A stretch of 64,000 nucleotides of DNA from Oscillospiraceae bacterium (GTDB lineage: Bacteria; Bacillota; Clostridia; Saccharofermentanales; Saccharofermentanaceae). Where the stretch lies: NCBI GenBank assembly GCA_015069205.1, contig SVIZ01000007.1, forward strand, positions 62,001 through 126,000. The letters run 5' to 3'. Below, one piece after another: positions 55,171 through 63,187 of the stretch; the stretch's first letter is position 1; each line of letters begins with the position of its first letter. Below the pieces are notes generated by a model, which ran no database searches, was not told the DNA's origin, and worked only from the letters and a program-made list of their open reading frames with translations. The position numbers were made by a program, and so were the translations under genes.

Positions 55171-56375
55171 TGGAGTCCCCTAAAGAGACTGACAAGACCA
55201 GGATGACCAAGGCTCTGGCTGTCCGCAACAAATGTCCCGTGGCAAAGCTCTGCGGCAGTTGTTCTTATGCCGGAAGAAGCTATTTCGAGCAGGCCCAGGC
55301 AAAAGAAAAAAGGGTAAAAAGACTCATCTCCTCTTATTGTGAAGTCCTGCCGATATACTACTGCGAGCAGCCTCTTTACTACCGTAACAAGGTGCATTCC
55401 GGATTTAAGAAACTAAGGAACGGGCATGTCATCTGCGGACCTTATGAAGCAAGTTCCCACCGCATCGTTGAGGTTGATTCATGCCTTATCGAGAACCGGA
55501 TCGCGTCATCGATAATAAGGGACTGCGCCGATATTGCAGAGAAATTCAAGATCAGCATTTATAACGAGACCAGGAATATCGGTGACCTGAGAAGAGTCCT
55601 CGTAAGGACGGCAGATGCCACCGGTGAAGTCATGGTGGTGCTTGTTATCGGCAGCACTTACTTCAAGAAAAAGAAGCTCTTTACTGACGAGCTTTTAAAG
55701 CGCCATCCTGAGATAACAACGCTTCTTATCAACGTTAACAGACGCCACGATTCCATGATCCTCGGAAGTGATGAAGTTAAGAAGGTTACAGGCAACGGGT
55801 ACATTACCGATGTCATTCTCGGAAAGAAGTTCAGGGTGTCTGCCGATTCATTCATGCAGTCCAATCACGAACAGGCTGAGATCCTTTATTCTGAAGCGAT
55901 AAGACTTGCAGGTTTTAATGGCGATGAAGTGTGCATCGACACATATTGCGGAACGGGATCAACAACTCTCTCGTTTGCTGATTTTGTCGGCAGCATAACC
56001 GGTGTCGAGATCAAGGAAGCAGCATACAAGGATGCTCTCAAGAATGCATCGGTCAACAAGGTCACGAATGCTTCTTTCGTAAATGCCGATGCAACTGAAT
56101 ATATGGAAAAGACGTCCAAGACTGATGCCAAAATAGACTGTGTGATCCTGGATCCCACGAGAGCCGGAACGACGCTTAAATTCATTAAGGCATGCGGAAA
56201 GCTGAAGCCCGAAAAGGTCGTTTATATCTCATGCTGCCCTGAGACTCTTGCAAGAGATCTCAAAGGCTTTGCCGCACAAGGATACGAAGCTAAGATCGCA
56301 GAGCCCGTGGACATGTTCCCGTGGACAGATAAGATCGAGACGATAGTCGTCTTATCCAAACTTTCTAAAGGTTAG
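55170..56375 (+). CDS. RNA uracil-5-methyltransferase, RlmD/RlmCD family
   Basis: 401 residues. N-terminal cysteines CPVAKLCGSCSY (C-x5-C-x2-C type, with a possible fourth ligand CLIEN) suggest the [4Fe-4S] cluster of the RumA group; no clear TRAM domain is visible at the N terminus. The SAM-binding motif is DTYCGTGSTTLSFA, and the catalytic motifs are LDPTRAGT and ISCCPETLARDL, where Cys replaces the usual Asn of SCNP but the nucleophile remains. It should make m5U in 23S rRNA (or tRNA). Start codon overlaps the folD stop by one base. Confidence 0.9.
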   Translation: MESPKETDKTRMTKALAVRNKCPVAKLCGSCSYAGRSYFEQAQAKEKRVKRLISSYCEVLPIYYCEQPLYYRNKVHSGFKKLRNGHVICGPYEASSHRIVEVDSCLIENRIASSIIRDCADIAEKFKISIYNETRNIGDLRRVLVRTADATGEVMVVLVIGSTYFKKKKLFTDELLKRHPEITTLLINVNRRHDSMILGSDEVKKVTGNGYITDVILGKKFRVSADSFMQSNHEQAEILYSEAIRLAGFNGDEVCIDTYCGTGSTTLSFADFVGSITGVEIKEAAYKDALKNASVNKVTNASFVNADATEYMEKTSKTDAKIDCVILDPTRAGTTLKFIKACGKLKPEKVVYISCCPETLARDLKGFAAQGYEAKIAEPVDMFPWTDKIETIVVLSKLSKG

Positions 56376-56434
56376 ATATAAAACATCTTTGAAATTCATG
56401 TTATTATTTCCTTGGATTTAAGGAGATAGATTAT

Positions 56435-57073
56435 ATGTGGAGAAAAATAGCTTTTATTATCATTATTAGCAGTGTGATATTTTCGATATCAGACTACTTT
56501 TACACCATGCGGGAATCTTATAACAAGTATCTCGAAGGCGAGTATTATTTCCGCTACGAAGCAACAACAGTGCCTGTTATGGATCAGGATGCATGGTTTG
56601 AAAGTGCTGAGAACTTTGAAAAGGTTTCTGCTTTAGATTTTTCTGATACGAAGATCATGCTGCTATATGGAGGCGAACAGGAAGTATATGCATCAGGTCC
56701 TCATGATGGTGTATGTACAGTAATCTACGGCACCCAGACTGTTGATGATTTTCCTGTTTACAACCTGAAGTTTAAAGGTGACGATGCTGACTATTTCTTT
56801 GGCAGAAAGCAGTTAACATATGAAGAATACATAGACTATGTTAAGAGCCTTTCTCCTGAGGAGTTGAAGAGTGACAGGGTCAGCAGCAAAAAGATGGCCA
56901 GTTTTAAGACCGTGCTGGAATTTACATTCATTTTGGTCGGCACTGAAGCTTTAATATGTTTAATTCTCTTTTTCCTTCACAGGAGCGATGCGAAGCTCTG
57001 GTTTGATATTATACTTGTTTTAGGCACGTTATATTGCATCTTCTTTGAGGTCATAACCGCTGTCTTAAATTGA
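56435..57073 (+). CDS. Membrane protein of unknown function
   Basis: 212 residues. One hydrophobic helix at about 5-20 (IAFIIIISSVIFSISDYF), an outer or inner soluble stretch, and two more helices at about 158-178 and 185-207. No lipobox. Codon and base usage are more AT-rich than the neighbours. Preceded by AAGGAGATAG, and 25 bases before the acyltransferase start, so the two may be one operon. I do not recognise the family. Confidence 0.75.
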   Translation: MWRKIAFIIIISSVIFSISDYFYTMRESYNKYLEGEYYFRYEATTVPVMDQDAWFESAENFEKVSALDFSDTKIMLLYGGEQEVYASGPHDGVCTVIYGTQTVDDFPVYNLKFKGDDADYFFGRKQLTYEEYIDYVKSLSPEELKSDRVSSKKMASFKTVLEFTFILVGTEALICLILFFLHRSDAKLWFDIILVLGTLYCIFFEVITAVLN

Positions 57074-57098
57074 TATATCGAATTTGTGGAGGGAATCT

Positions 57099-58199
57099 AT
57101 GGAGACAAAAGGAAGGATCAAATCATTTGATGCATTCAGGGGACTTGTTATCCTTCTTGTTGTCAGTTATGGCCACTACTGGCAGTTTACTCCTGCCGGA
57201 TATTACGCTGACGGAACAAGTCTGTTTTTCACTGAGCTGACTAACAAGGTAACCCAGTTCTCATTCAGTTATACGTACTCCATGATGGAATTCCTGTTTC
57301 TTTTAAGTGGCTTCCAGATGTTCAAGTATTTCCAGCTTATTAAGGATAATGATCTCGGGTTCTTCGATTTCATGAAGAAGAGGTTTAAGAGACTTTATCC
57401 TTTATACTTCCTCTCGACCATTGTCATGACCATAGGTCTTTTGATATACCCGTCGATTGCGGGCGAACCCTGGTATGACAGAAGGGCAGAGGGATATCAC
57501 GTCATAATGAACCTTCTCTGCATACAGACATGGAATTCAGACAAGTCTACGATCAACGGACCCTTGTGGTTTGTAAGTGTTCTTGTATTCTGCCTGATAC
57601 TTTTCTATGTCATAAGCAGGATCGCATCGAAAGTCAAAGACGGCCTCTGGCTCATGGGAATCCCCGTCGTTATAGGAATCCTTTTCACCACATCGGGTCT
57701 GCCGTGGCCTCTCCTTAACTCATCAATGTGCCGCGGTTATATCGCTTTCTTTCTTGGTGTTCTGGTTGCTTCTTTTGCGTATAAGATCAAGAGGAGAAAT
57801 GCGAATATCTATTCATGCACAGCGATCGTTTTATATATCCTCTACCAGATTTTCGGAAAGACTTATATATACGAAGAGACACCGCTTTTGAGCAGGTCTT
57901 TGCCGGCGCTGTTCATGCTATATATCCCGCTTATCCTTCTTGTTGTCCGCAATCCTTTCCTGGATAAGATCATCGGGAACAAAGTGTTCTGTTCGCTCGG
58001 TGTGATCTCTTACGCACTCTATACGCTCAATTTCCCGTTTTATCTCTGGCTTGAGATCTATAATCTGTTCGCCGGAGTGGATCTGCCTTACGGTAAGACC
58101 CAGATGTACTGGATAATGCCTGTTGTTCAGATTGGTCTGGCCGTGCTTATCTACTTTTTTGTGGAAAAGCCGATCGACAAGAGTCTCGAAAAGGTCTGA
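57099..58199 (+). CDS. Membrane acyltransferase, acyltransferase 3 family
   Basis: I set the start at ATG 57099, preceded by GTGGAGGGA; the track uses TTG at 57084. The 366-residue protein has about ten membrane helices and the family start SFDAFRGLVILLVVSYGHYW with the catalytic-type His, plus FLLSGFQMFKYF and KRFKRLYPLYFLS. OafA/YrhL-like proteins O-acylate surface polysaccharides or lipids at the membrane. The partner polymer is unknown; glf at 15712 is the only other surface-glycan gene seen nearby. Confidence 0.9.
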   Translation: METKGRIKSFDAFRGLVILLVVSYGHYWQFTPAGYYADGTSLFFTELTNKVTQFSFSYTYSMMEFLFLLSGFQMFKYFQLIKDNDLGFFDFMKKRFKRLYPLYFLSTIVMTIGLLIYPSIAGEPWYDRRAEGYHVIMNLLCIQTWNSDKSTINGPLWFVSVLVFCLILFYVISRIASKVKDGLWLMGIPVVIGILFTTSGLPWPLLNSSMCRGYIAFFLGVLVASFAYKIKRRNANIYSCTAIVLYILYQIFGKTYIYEETPLLSRSLPALFMLYIPLILLVVRNPFLDKIIGNKVFCSLGVISYALYTLNFPFYLWLEIYNLFAGVDLPYGKTQMYWIMPVVQIGLAVLIYFFVEKPIDKSLEKV

Positions 58200-58277
58200 G
58201 AAAAATATTAATATCATTCCAGGTGATTGTCTGATACTATTAGTAGGCGAAGGATAGGGGATCGCGAATAATAAAAT

Positions 58278-58320
58278 GGGTTACTTGTTCTCCTTCGAAA
58301 TGCGCGGCCTGAAGTAACCC
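58278..58320 (+). other. Hairpin just before the YDAAGN lipoprotein gene
   Basis: GGGTTACTT (58278-58286) pairs perfectly with AAGTAACCC (58312-58320) around 25 bases. It ends 12 bases before the start codon and so covers or abuts the ribosome binding region, where only a weak AGAGAG is visible. Confidence 0.5.
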
Positions 58321-58332
58321 CCAGAGAGTGTT

Positions 58333-59265
58333 ATGAACAAGAAGTTAGTTTGCATATTGGCAGCTGCCCTGATGGCAGGAAGCTTTACGGCATGTAATAA
58401 AGTAATCACGGAATCTTCAGGAGCTTCTTTTGCTTCGGATTTTTCTTTCGAGACATCTGACGCAGCAGTCACGGAATCTACAGTTGCTTCTTCAGAGGTC
58501 ATTGAAGCATATAAGACCGCCTGCATTTATTTTGACGGAGACCTTATTGCTACCAGACTCTACGATGTAAATAACAACATGGTTGAAGAAAAGCGTCTGG
58601 GCGACAACGGCTTTACCAACAAATTCCAGTATGATGCGGCAGGAAACCTCATTGCAGAGATGAAGATCGGCAATGACAGTTTAAGCCAGGGCGGTAATGT
58701 GTACGGATATGATGCCGCAGGCAACATGGTCAAGAAGATCTATGTAAATCCCGACGGATCTTACGGAAACCAGCATGTATATGAGTACGATGCTTCAGGC
58801 TTCATGATCAAGGATACTGAATATGATGCTGCCGGCAATAAGACACAGTGGCTTGTTTTCGAGAACGACGAACACGGCAACCACACAAAGCAGACCCATA
58901 ATGATAACAGCGGCGATACTTATGAGATCGGATATGAATATGAGTATGATGCAGCAGGCAACATAACAAAGTCCACCACATACAGAGGCGGTGAGCTTTC
59001 TGACTGGTCTGAATTCACTTTCGATGCTGCCGGCAACATGACATGCGAGAAGTTCCACAGAGCTGACGGCGGAATCCAGAGCTGGATCGAATATGAGTAC
59101 GACGCTGCAGGCAACATGACGAAGAAGACATCCCTTAAGTCTGACGGAACCGTTTTCCAGACTGTCGAAAAGAGCTACAACTCCGATAACGACGTCGTTG
59201 TTGAGACAAGATACAACTCGGAAGGCGAGATCATCGAGATGTTCCAGTACGTCTATTACTTTTAA
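58333..59265 (+). CDS. Lipoprotein with YDAAGN (RHS/YD-type) repeats
   Basis: 310 residues, lipobox FTAC with Cys21. After a Ser/Glu-rich linker (to about 65) the rest consists of eight strand-turn repeats around YDAAGN (for example QYDAAGNLIAE, YGYDAAGNMVKK, FTFDAAGNMTCE, YEYDAAGNMTKK), about 20-25 residues apart. YD repeats of RHS/teneurin proteins share this look and build beta shells, but no toxin domain follows. A surface protein of unknown role. A hairpin lies just upstream. Confidence 0.85.
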   Translation: MNKKLVCILAAALMAGSFTACNKVITESSGASFASDFSFETSDAAVTESTVASSEVIEAYKTACIYFDGDLIATRLYDVNNNMVEEKRLGDNGFTNKFQYDAAGNLIAEMKIGNDSLSQGGNVYGYDAAGNMVKKIYVNPDGSYGNQHVYEYDASGFMIKDTEYDAAGNKTQWLVFENDEHGNHTKQTHNDNSGDTYEIGYEYEYDAAGNITKSTTYRGGELSDWSEFTFDAAGNMTCEKFHRADGGIQSWIEYEYDAAGNMTKKTSLKSDGTVFQTVEKSYNSDNDVVVETRYNSEGEIIEMFQYVYYF

Positions 59266-59299
59266 TCTGAATTAGTCTGCAGTTATAAGAAAAACCTAG

Positions 59300-59305
59300 T
59301 ATAAT
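59300..59305 (+). promoter_or_regulatory. -10 element of the cysteine synthase promoter
   Basis: TATAAT at 59300-59305 lies 44 bases before the start. No good -35 is found at 17 bp (CTGCAG), so activation may be needed. Confidence 0.4.
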
Positions 59306-59348
59306 ATGTCGCGTATATAAATATAGCCTATAACGCGGAGACATATTA

Positions 59349-60281
59349 ATGGTTTATAACAACATCCTTGAGGCTGTCGGCAACACACCTCTCATAAAGC
59401 TCAACCACATAGTACCTGAGGGCGCAGCTGACGTTCTCGTTAAGAACGAAGGACTTGATGTTGGCGGTTCTATCAAGACGCGCACGGCACTCAACATGAT
59501 CGAGCATGCCGAGAAAGACGGAAAGCTGAACAAGAACAGCATCATCGTTGAGCCCACAAGCGGCAACCAGGGAATCGGCCTCGCACTTATCGGTGCGGTC
59601 AAGGGCTACAGGACGATAATCATCATGCCTGACTCCGTAAGCCATGAGAGATCCATGCTCGTAAAGCACTATGGTGCTGAAGTAATTCTCATCCACGATG
59701 ACGGCGATATCGGCAAGGCTATTGAAAACTGCAGGCTCAAGGCAGAAGAGATCGCTGCATCAGATCCCAATGTGTTCATTCCGCAGCAGTTTGAGAATCC
59801 CGCAAATACAGAAGCACAGTACGCATATACGGCAAAGGAACTCCTTGAGGCAGTTGACGGCCGCGTGATCGACGGTTTCTGCTCAGGCATCGGCACGGGT
59901 GGAACGATCACAGGTATCGGACATGCTTTGAAGGAAGCAAACCCTTCCACAGTTATCTGGGCTGCTGAACCCGAGAATGCTGCGATCCTCTCCGGCGGCA
60001 GCATCGGAACCCATGTCCAGATGGGAATAGGCGACGGCCTTATCCCCGGAATCCTTGATACAAAGGTTTACGATGACATCTGCATCATTACGGACGACGA
60101 GGCACTTGATACGTCAAGAAGACTCGCGCGAGAGGAAGGCATGATGTGCGGAATCTCTTCAGGCACAAACGTTGCCTGCGCGATCAAGCTCGCAATGAAG
60201 CTCGGTCCCGGCAAGACTGTTGTTACTGTGCTTCCCGATACGGCTGAAAGATATTTCTCGACACCATTGTTCCAGGACTGA
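59349..60281 (+). CDS. cysK: Cysteine synthase family protein (PLP-dependent)
   Basis: 310 residues. The PLP lysine is Lys43 in GGSIKTR, the phosphate loop is CSGIGTGGTITG, and the substrate loop reads EPTSGNQGIGLA. O-acetylserine sulfhydrylases usually read SVKDR and TSGNTG; the SIKTR and GNQG forms fit a clostridial subgroup I know as cysteine synthase family, but substrate preference could differ. C-terminal PLPD-like TVLPDTAERYFSTPLF is typical of O-acetylserine-dependent enzymes. Monocistronic, followed by the TACGGC repeat region. Confidence 0.87.
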   Translation: MVYNNILEAVGNTPLIKLNHIVPEGAADVLVKNEGLDVGGSIKTRTALNMIEHAEKDGKLNKNSIIVEPTSGNQGIGLALIGAVKGYRTIIIMPDSVSHERSMLVKHYGAEVILIHDDGDIGKAIENCRLKAEEIAASDPNVFIPQQFENPANTEAQYAYTAKELLEAVDGRVIDGFCSGIGTGGTITGIGHALKEANPSTVIWAAEPENAAILSGGSIGTHVQMGIGDGLIPGILDTKVYDDICIITDDEALDTSRRLAREEGMMCGISSGTNVACAIKLAMKLGPGKTVVTVLPDTAERYFSTPLFQD

Positions 60282-60299
60282 TACTTTAATCTGTTTCGG

Positions 60300-60449
60300 T
60301 ACGGCAGCAATACGGCAAGTAATATGGCAATCAATACGGCATTCAATACGGCTATACCGTATCGTCTGCCGTATTTTTATGGGATTTTGGTTTTTTAATA
60401 CGGCTGTCAGTACGGCATAGCCGTATCGTTTGTCGTACTTTTCGCCGTA
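60300..60449. repeat. TACGGC repeat field with 12-bp period
   Basis: Five direct units (TACGGCA, TACGGCA, TATGGCA, TACGGCA, TACGGCT at 60300, 60311, 60323, 60335, 60347), two inverted units (60355, 60367), two direct (60399, 60411) and three inverted (60419, 60431, 60443). Same-strand neighbours are almost always exactly 12 bp apart. The TACGGCA/TGCCGTA pair followed by TTTTT (60374) may also serve as terminator of cysK. Confidence 0.8.
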
Positions 60450-60464
60450 CAGCTCGATTCTAAG

Positions 60465-60492
60465 TTGCAAATTCACACCAAAGGTGTAAAAT
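60465..60492 (+). promoter_or_regulatory. Promoter of the XRE operon
   Basis: TTGCAA (60465-60470), 16-bp spacer, TAAAAT (60487-60492). The palindrome ACACC-AAA-GGTGT (60475-60487) lies in the spacer and GTGTAA-AA-TTACAC (60484-60497) covers the -10, suiting autoregulation by the XRE protein. Confidence 0.55.
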
Positions 60493-60504
60493 TACACTAC
60501 GTAG

Positions 60505-60517
60505 TTTGATTATCAAA
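60505..60517. promoter_or_regulatory. FabT-box-like palindrome before the XRE gene
   Basis: TTTGATTATCAAA has the same TTTGA-N3-TCAAA core as the two fab operators at 7574 and 7619. It is next to the start region of the regulator gene. Function not shown. Confidence 0.4.
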
Positions 60518-60533
60518 GGAACACACGGATAAC

Positions 60534-60986
60534 ATGAAGCGCGATGAATTGATCAGGACTGTAAGCAGCAAGCTCAAGCTCATCCGGACTGAGTATGGAA
60601 TAACCCAGGAGGCAATGAGTGAGATGCTCGGTATCTCCAAGAAGACTCTTGTTGAGACCGAGAAGGGCAGACGCGAGCTGTCTTGGACTGAAGTCATAGC
60701 TGTAGTATCTGTTTTCGAGAAGAGCGAAGTGCTCCAGGGAATCGTAGGCGGTGAAGCGGGCGATCTTATCCATGCACTGGCCTTTGAGGACAGACATATC
60801 AATTATCCGCCGACGATGGGCGGCAAAGTCTGGTGGCGCGTGATAGATGAGAAGGACGGGATCAGGCTTCAGCAGAATTATGTTACCGGCCATTACAGAC
60901 TTCTGAATAAGGATGACTGCAGACTGATATCTTCGTTCGACAGGAATGAAGTTGAAGAATACAGGGATTCTCTTGGGAGGCAGTGA
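60534..60986 (+). CDS. XRE-family DNA-binding protein
   Basis: 150 residues. The helix-turn-helix lies at about 12-60: LKLIRTEYGITQEAMSEMLGISKKTLVETEKGRRELSW. The C-terminal half (about 85-140) is a small globular domain with MGGKVWWRVIDEKDGIRLQQN and HYRLLNKDDCRLISSFD, which I do not recognise. It heads a run of small membrane-protein genes and has palindromes overlapping its promoter, so it probably controls its own operon. Confidence 0.88.
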   Translation: MKRDELIRTVSSKLKLIRTEYGITQEAMSEMLGISKKTLVETEKGRRELSWTEVIAVVSVFEKSEVLQGIVGGEAGDLIHALAFEDRHINYPPTMGGKVWWRVIDEKDGIRLQQNYVTGHYRLLNKDDCRLISSFDRNEVEEYRDSLGRQ

Positions 60987-61216
60987 TGGAAGAGTTTCTG
61001 CTTTTGGTTGTAACGCTCGTCATGTTTGTAGCACCGCCGGTGTTCTTTGTAATCTGCCTGGTCAATTCGATAATACACATACGCAAATATAAAAAAGGCG
61101 GGGAGAATAAGACCCAAGCTTTGACGTACGGCATTATCTCAGGCGCGGCTTTTTCCTATCTCGTAGCAGAAGCATTGCTTATCATCTGGTTCGCCGAAGG
61201 CATCTCACACATGTGA
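60986..61216 (+). CDS. Small membrane protein 1 of the XRE operon
   Basis: 76 residues from ATG 60986, whose A is the last base of the XRE stop (TGATG); GGGAGG at 60975-60980 is the ribosome binding site. Two membrane helices (about 4-25 and 47-68) with a basic loop HIRKYKKGGENK between them, so both ends face the same side. The C terminus GISHM resembles the AIAHM end of the next protein. Confidence 0.75.
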   Translation: MEEFLLLVVTLVMFVAPPVFFVICLVNSIIHIRKYKKGGENKTQALTYGIISGAAFSYLVAEALLIIWFAEGISHM

Positions 61217-61253
61217 GGCTTAAGGCATAAAAAATAAGAATGGAGGAATAAAA

Positions 61254-61523
61254 ATGGAAATCTTGTCAGCACTTATGATGGGAGCCTACACTTTTGAAAG
61301 GTTTTTAGAAAACATTTTTTCCGCTTTCATGTTTGGCGCGATACCGGTCACTTTTCTCGTTTTCTTTGTTCTGTTCATTATTGCGGTAATAAAAGTAAAG
61401 AAAAAGGGCGAGAGAAAGGTAAAAGCCATAGTATTCGGCTGCATTTCGGGATACTTCCTGTTGGGTACCATTGGAGAGATCGTTCTCTTTGCAATGCTTG
61501 CTTCTGCAATTGCACACATGTGA
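61254..61523 (+). CDS. Small membrane protein 2 of the XRE operon
   Basis: 89 residues with hydrophobic helices at about 20-45 and 58-86 and the same layout as the preceding protein: helix, basic loop (KVKKKGERKVKA), G.ISG motif, helix, and a -IAHM end. The two are likely paralogues. AATGGAGG lies just upstream. Confidence 0.75.
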   Translation: MEILSALMMGAYTFERFLENIFSAFMFGAIPVTFLVFFVLFIIAVIKVKKKGERKVKAIVFGCISGYFLLGTIGEIVLFAMLASAIAHM

Positions 61524-61532
61524 GGTCAGACC

Positions 61533-61673
61533 ATGAAGGATAAGACGTTTGTAATTATACTGGCGGTTATCATGGTCGTTGGAATAGCGACCACAACAGC
61601 CCTTTTGATCCACGCATACAATCTTTGGAAAGAAATCTCAATAGTTGAGATGATCGCGAATTGGGGATATTGA
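61533..61673 (+). CDS. Single-span mini membrane protein of the XRE operon (not in ORF track)
   Basis: A 46-residue frame MKDKTFVIILAVIMVVGIATTTALLIHAYNLWKEISI to NWGY, with one membrane helix at about 6-27. It begins 9 bases after the preceding stop, with GAGGT upstream, and ends one base before the start of the PstS-like gene. The tight fit between neighbours and the clean helix support it as a real gene, though no homology was tested. Confidence 0.65.
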   Translation: MKDKTFVIILAVIMVVGIATTTALLIHAYNLWKEISIVEMIANWGY

Positions 61674-61674
61674 T

Positions 61675-62646
61675 ATGGATAAGAAAAAACTGGGAAAACA
61701 GCTGGCGGTAATTGCTCTGCTCATAGTTTTGTTTGCCGGACTTGATCTTGCGATATACCAGCTATTCATTAAAAGAGTGATAAGCCACCATACACCTGGC
61801 ATGCAGAAGATGAGCGTTGAAGTGGCAGACTATGTGCCCTTCACAGGGTCAGAAAATGTATATTCGGCAGAAGGCGCAGAAAGACTTGAAGGCGACATCC
61901 CGACTATCGACGGTGCGGCAGCACTGCTTCCCATATATGCCGGATTTGTAGAAAGCATCTATCCGGAAGACTCGGTCATCTTCAACGGTGAAGGCTATGA
62001 TCCTTCCAGCGCCATGCATTATACAAATACCAGGGGCGCATACAAGGATATCGTTGACGGCAATGCGGATTTGATCATATGCGCACAACCTTCCGATGAG
62101 CAGCTCGCTTATGCGACCGAGAACGGTGTTGAACTTGAGATGGTTCAGATCGCATCTGACGCGTTTGTTTTCATCGTGAATGCCAACAATCCTGTGGATG
62201 ACATTACGGTCGATCAGATAAGAGGCATTTATTCGGGACAGATAACAAACTGGAGTGAGCTCGGAGGAAATGACATACCGATCGCTGCCATGCGCCGTAA
62301 TGAAGGGAGCGGCTCACAGACAGCGCTCGAAAAGCTTATGGGAGATGTTCCGATCGTTCCTGACTACACGGCAATAACAGGAAGCCCTATCGGTTTCTCT
62401 TTCAGATACTATGTAACCGGTATGCTTGCAGAGGGCGGAGTTAAGATTCTCAAGATCAACGGCATCGAGCCCACGGTTGAGACGATCGCAGATGGTTCCT
62501 ATCCTGTTTCGGGCGGTGTCTATGCGATTTACAGAAAGGGCGAGACCAACGAGAACGTCTATAAAACGGTTGACTTTATGCTGTCTCCTGAAGGCCAGAA
62601 GATAGTAGAGAACAGCGGATATATTCCTGTTATTAAACCGGATTGA
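61675..62646 (+). CDS. Membrane-anchored PstS-like substrate-binding protein
   Basis: 323 residues. An N-terminal helix (about 10-32) without a lipobox Cys anchors an outer periplasmic-binding-protein domain (about 70-322). Visible features of the phosphate-binding group are TIDGAAALLPIYAGF, IRGIYSGQITNWSELGG and the ligand loop RRNEGSGSQTALEKLMG, near IGFSFRYYV. No pstC, pstA or pstB follows, so transport is unlikely from this locus; sensing or another anion-binding role is possible. It is the last gene of the XRE operon. Confidence 0.85.
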   Translation: MDKKKLGKQLAVIALLIVLFAGLDLAIYQLFIKRVISHHTPGMQKMSVEVADYVPFTGSENVYSAEGAERLEGDIPTIDGAAALLPIYAGFVESIYPEDSVIFNGEGYDPSSAMHYTNTRGAYKDIVDGNADLIICAQPSDEQLAYATENGVELEMVQIASDAFVFIVNANNPVDDITVDQIRGIYSGQITNWSELGGNDIPIAAMRRNEGSGSQTALEKLMGDVPIVPDYTAITGSPIGFSFRYYVTGMLAEGGVKILKINGIEPTVETIADGSYPVSGGVYAIYRKGETNENVYKTVDFMLSPEGQKIVENSGYIPVIKPD

Positions 62647-62656
62647 ACTGTCAAAT

Positions 62657-62696
62657 ATTATTGTGCATTTACTTTTTTAGTGATAAATGCAATAAT
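62657..62696. other. Long inverted repeat between the PstS-like gene and the next gene
   Basis: ATTATTGTGCATTTA and TAAATGCAATAAT are complementary apart from a two-base bulge, around 12 bases rich in T. It could be a terminator-like hairpin or an operator for the gene at 62747. Confidence 0.5.
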
Positions 62697-62746
62697 TAGT
62701 AAGGTCCGCGCGGATTTACCGCACAAATAATAATAGGAGGGTCACT

Positions 62747-63103
62747 ATGGAAACTACAAAGAATAAGCAAATTGTTGCAATGGTATTAGGTATTGCTTCC
62801 CTTGTTATCCCTAACATCGGAACATCAATTGCTAACGCTATCGACACATCTACAAATGAAGGTTCACTTACCTATGGTATCATCGTTATCGTTGCTACAT
62901 TGGCAGCTATCGTTGTTGGTATTATTGGTATGATCAAGTCTGCAGGTGCAAGAAAAGAAGCTAAGGCTGCTGGCGAGAAGCAGATCTTTGCTACGGTCGG
63001 TCTTATTACATCTATCGTAGGTACAGTAGAAAGTGCTATCGTATTCTTCTCTTGCGGTCTCTGCATTGCTTGTGCAGCTTGCGCATTTGCGTCTTCAGTG
63101 TAA
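62747..63103 (+). CDS. Small membrane protein with Cys-rich end
   Basis: 118 residues, with membrane helices at about 8-32, 42-63 and 80-112. The last helix ends CGLCIACAACAFASS with four cysteines. The pattern loosely resembles DUF4190-type small membrane proteins. It has a strong TAGGAGG site and its own terminator. Function unknown. Confidence 0.75.
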   Translation: METTKNKQIVAMVLGIASLVIPNIGTSIANAIDTSTNEGSLTYGIIVIVATLAAIVVGIIGMIKSAGARKEAKAAGEKQIFATVGLITSIVGTVESAIVFFSCGLCIACAACAFASSV

Positions 63104-63130
63104 TAGCATAAATCCATTTAAATCTTATGA

Positions 63131-63167
63131 GGTCAGTTGCTTACATCTTTAAGTAACTGACCTTTTT
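63131..63167 (+). terminator. Rho-independent terminator
   Basis: GGTCAGTTGCTTA and TAAGTAACTGACC form a 13-bp stem (one wobble) around CATCTT, followed by TTTTT. Confidence 0.92.
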
Positions 63168-63187
63168 CAATATAATAAGGGTTATTC

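Noticed and set aside
60300-60449. TACGGC field as a CRISPR array
   Set aside because: Units are about 7 bp at 12-bp steps and occur in both orientations; no 25-40 bp repeats with spacers and no cas genes.
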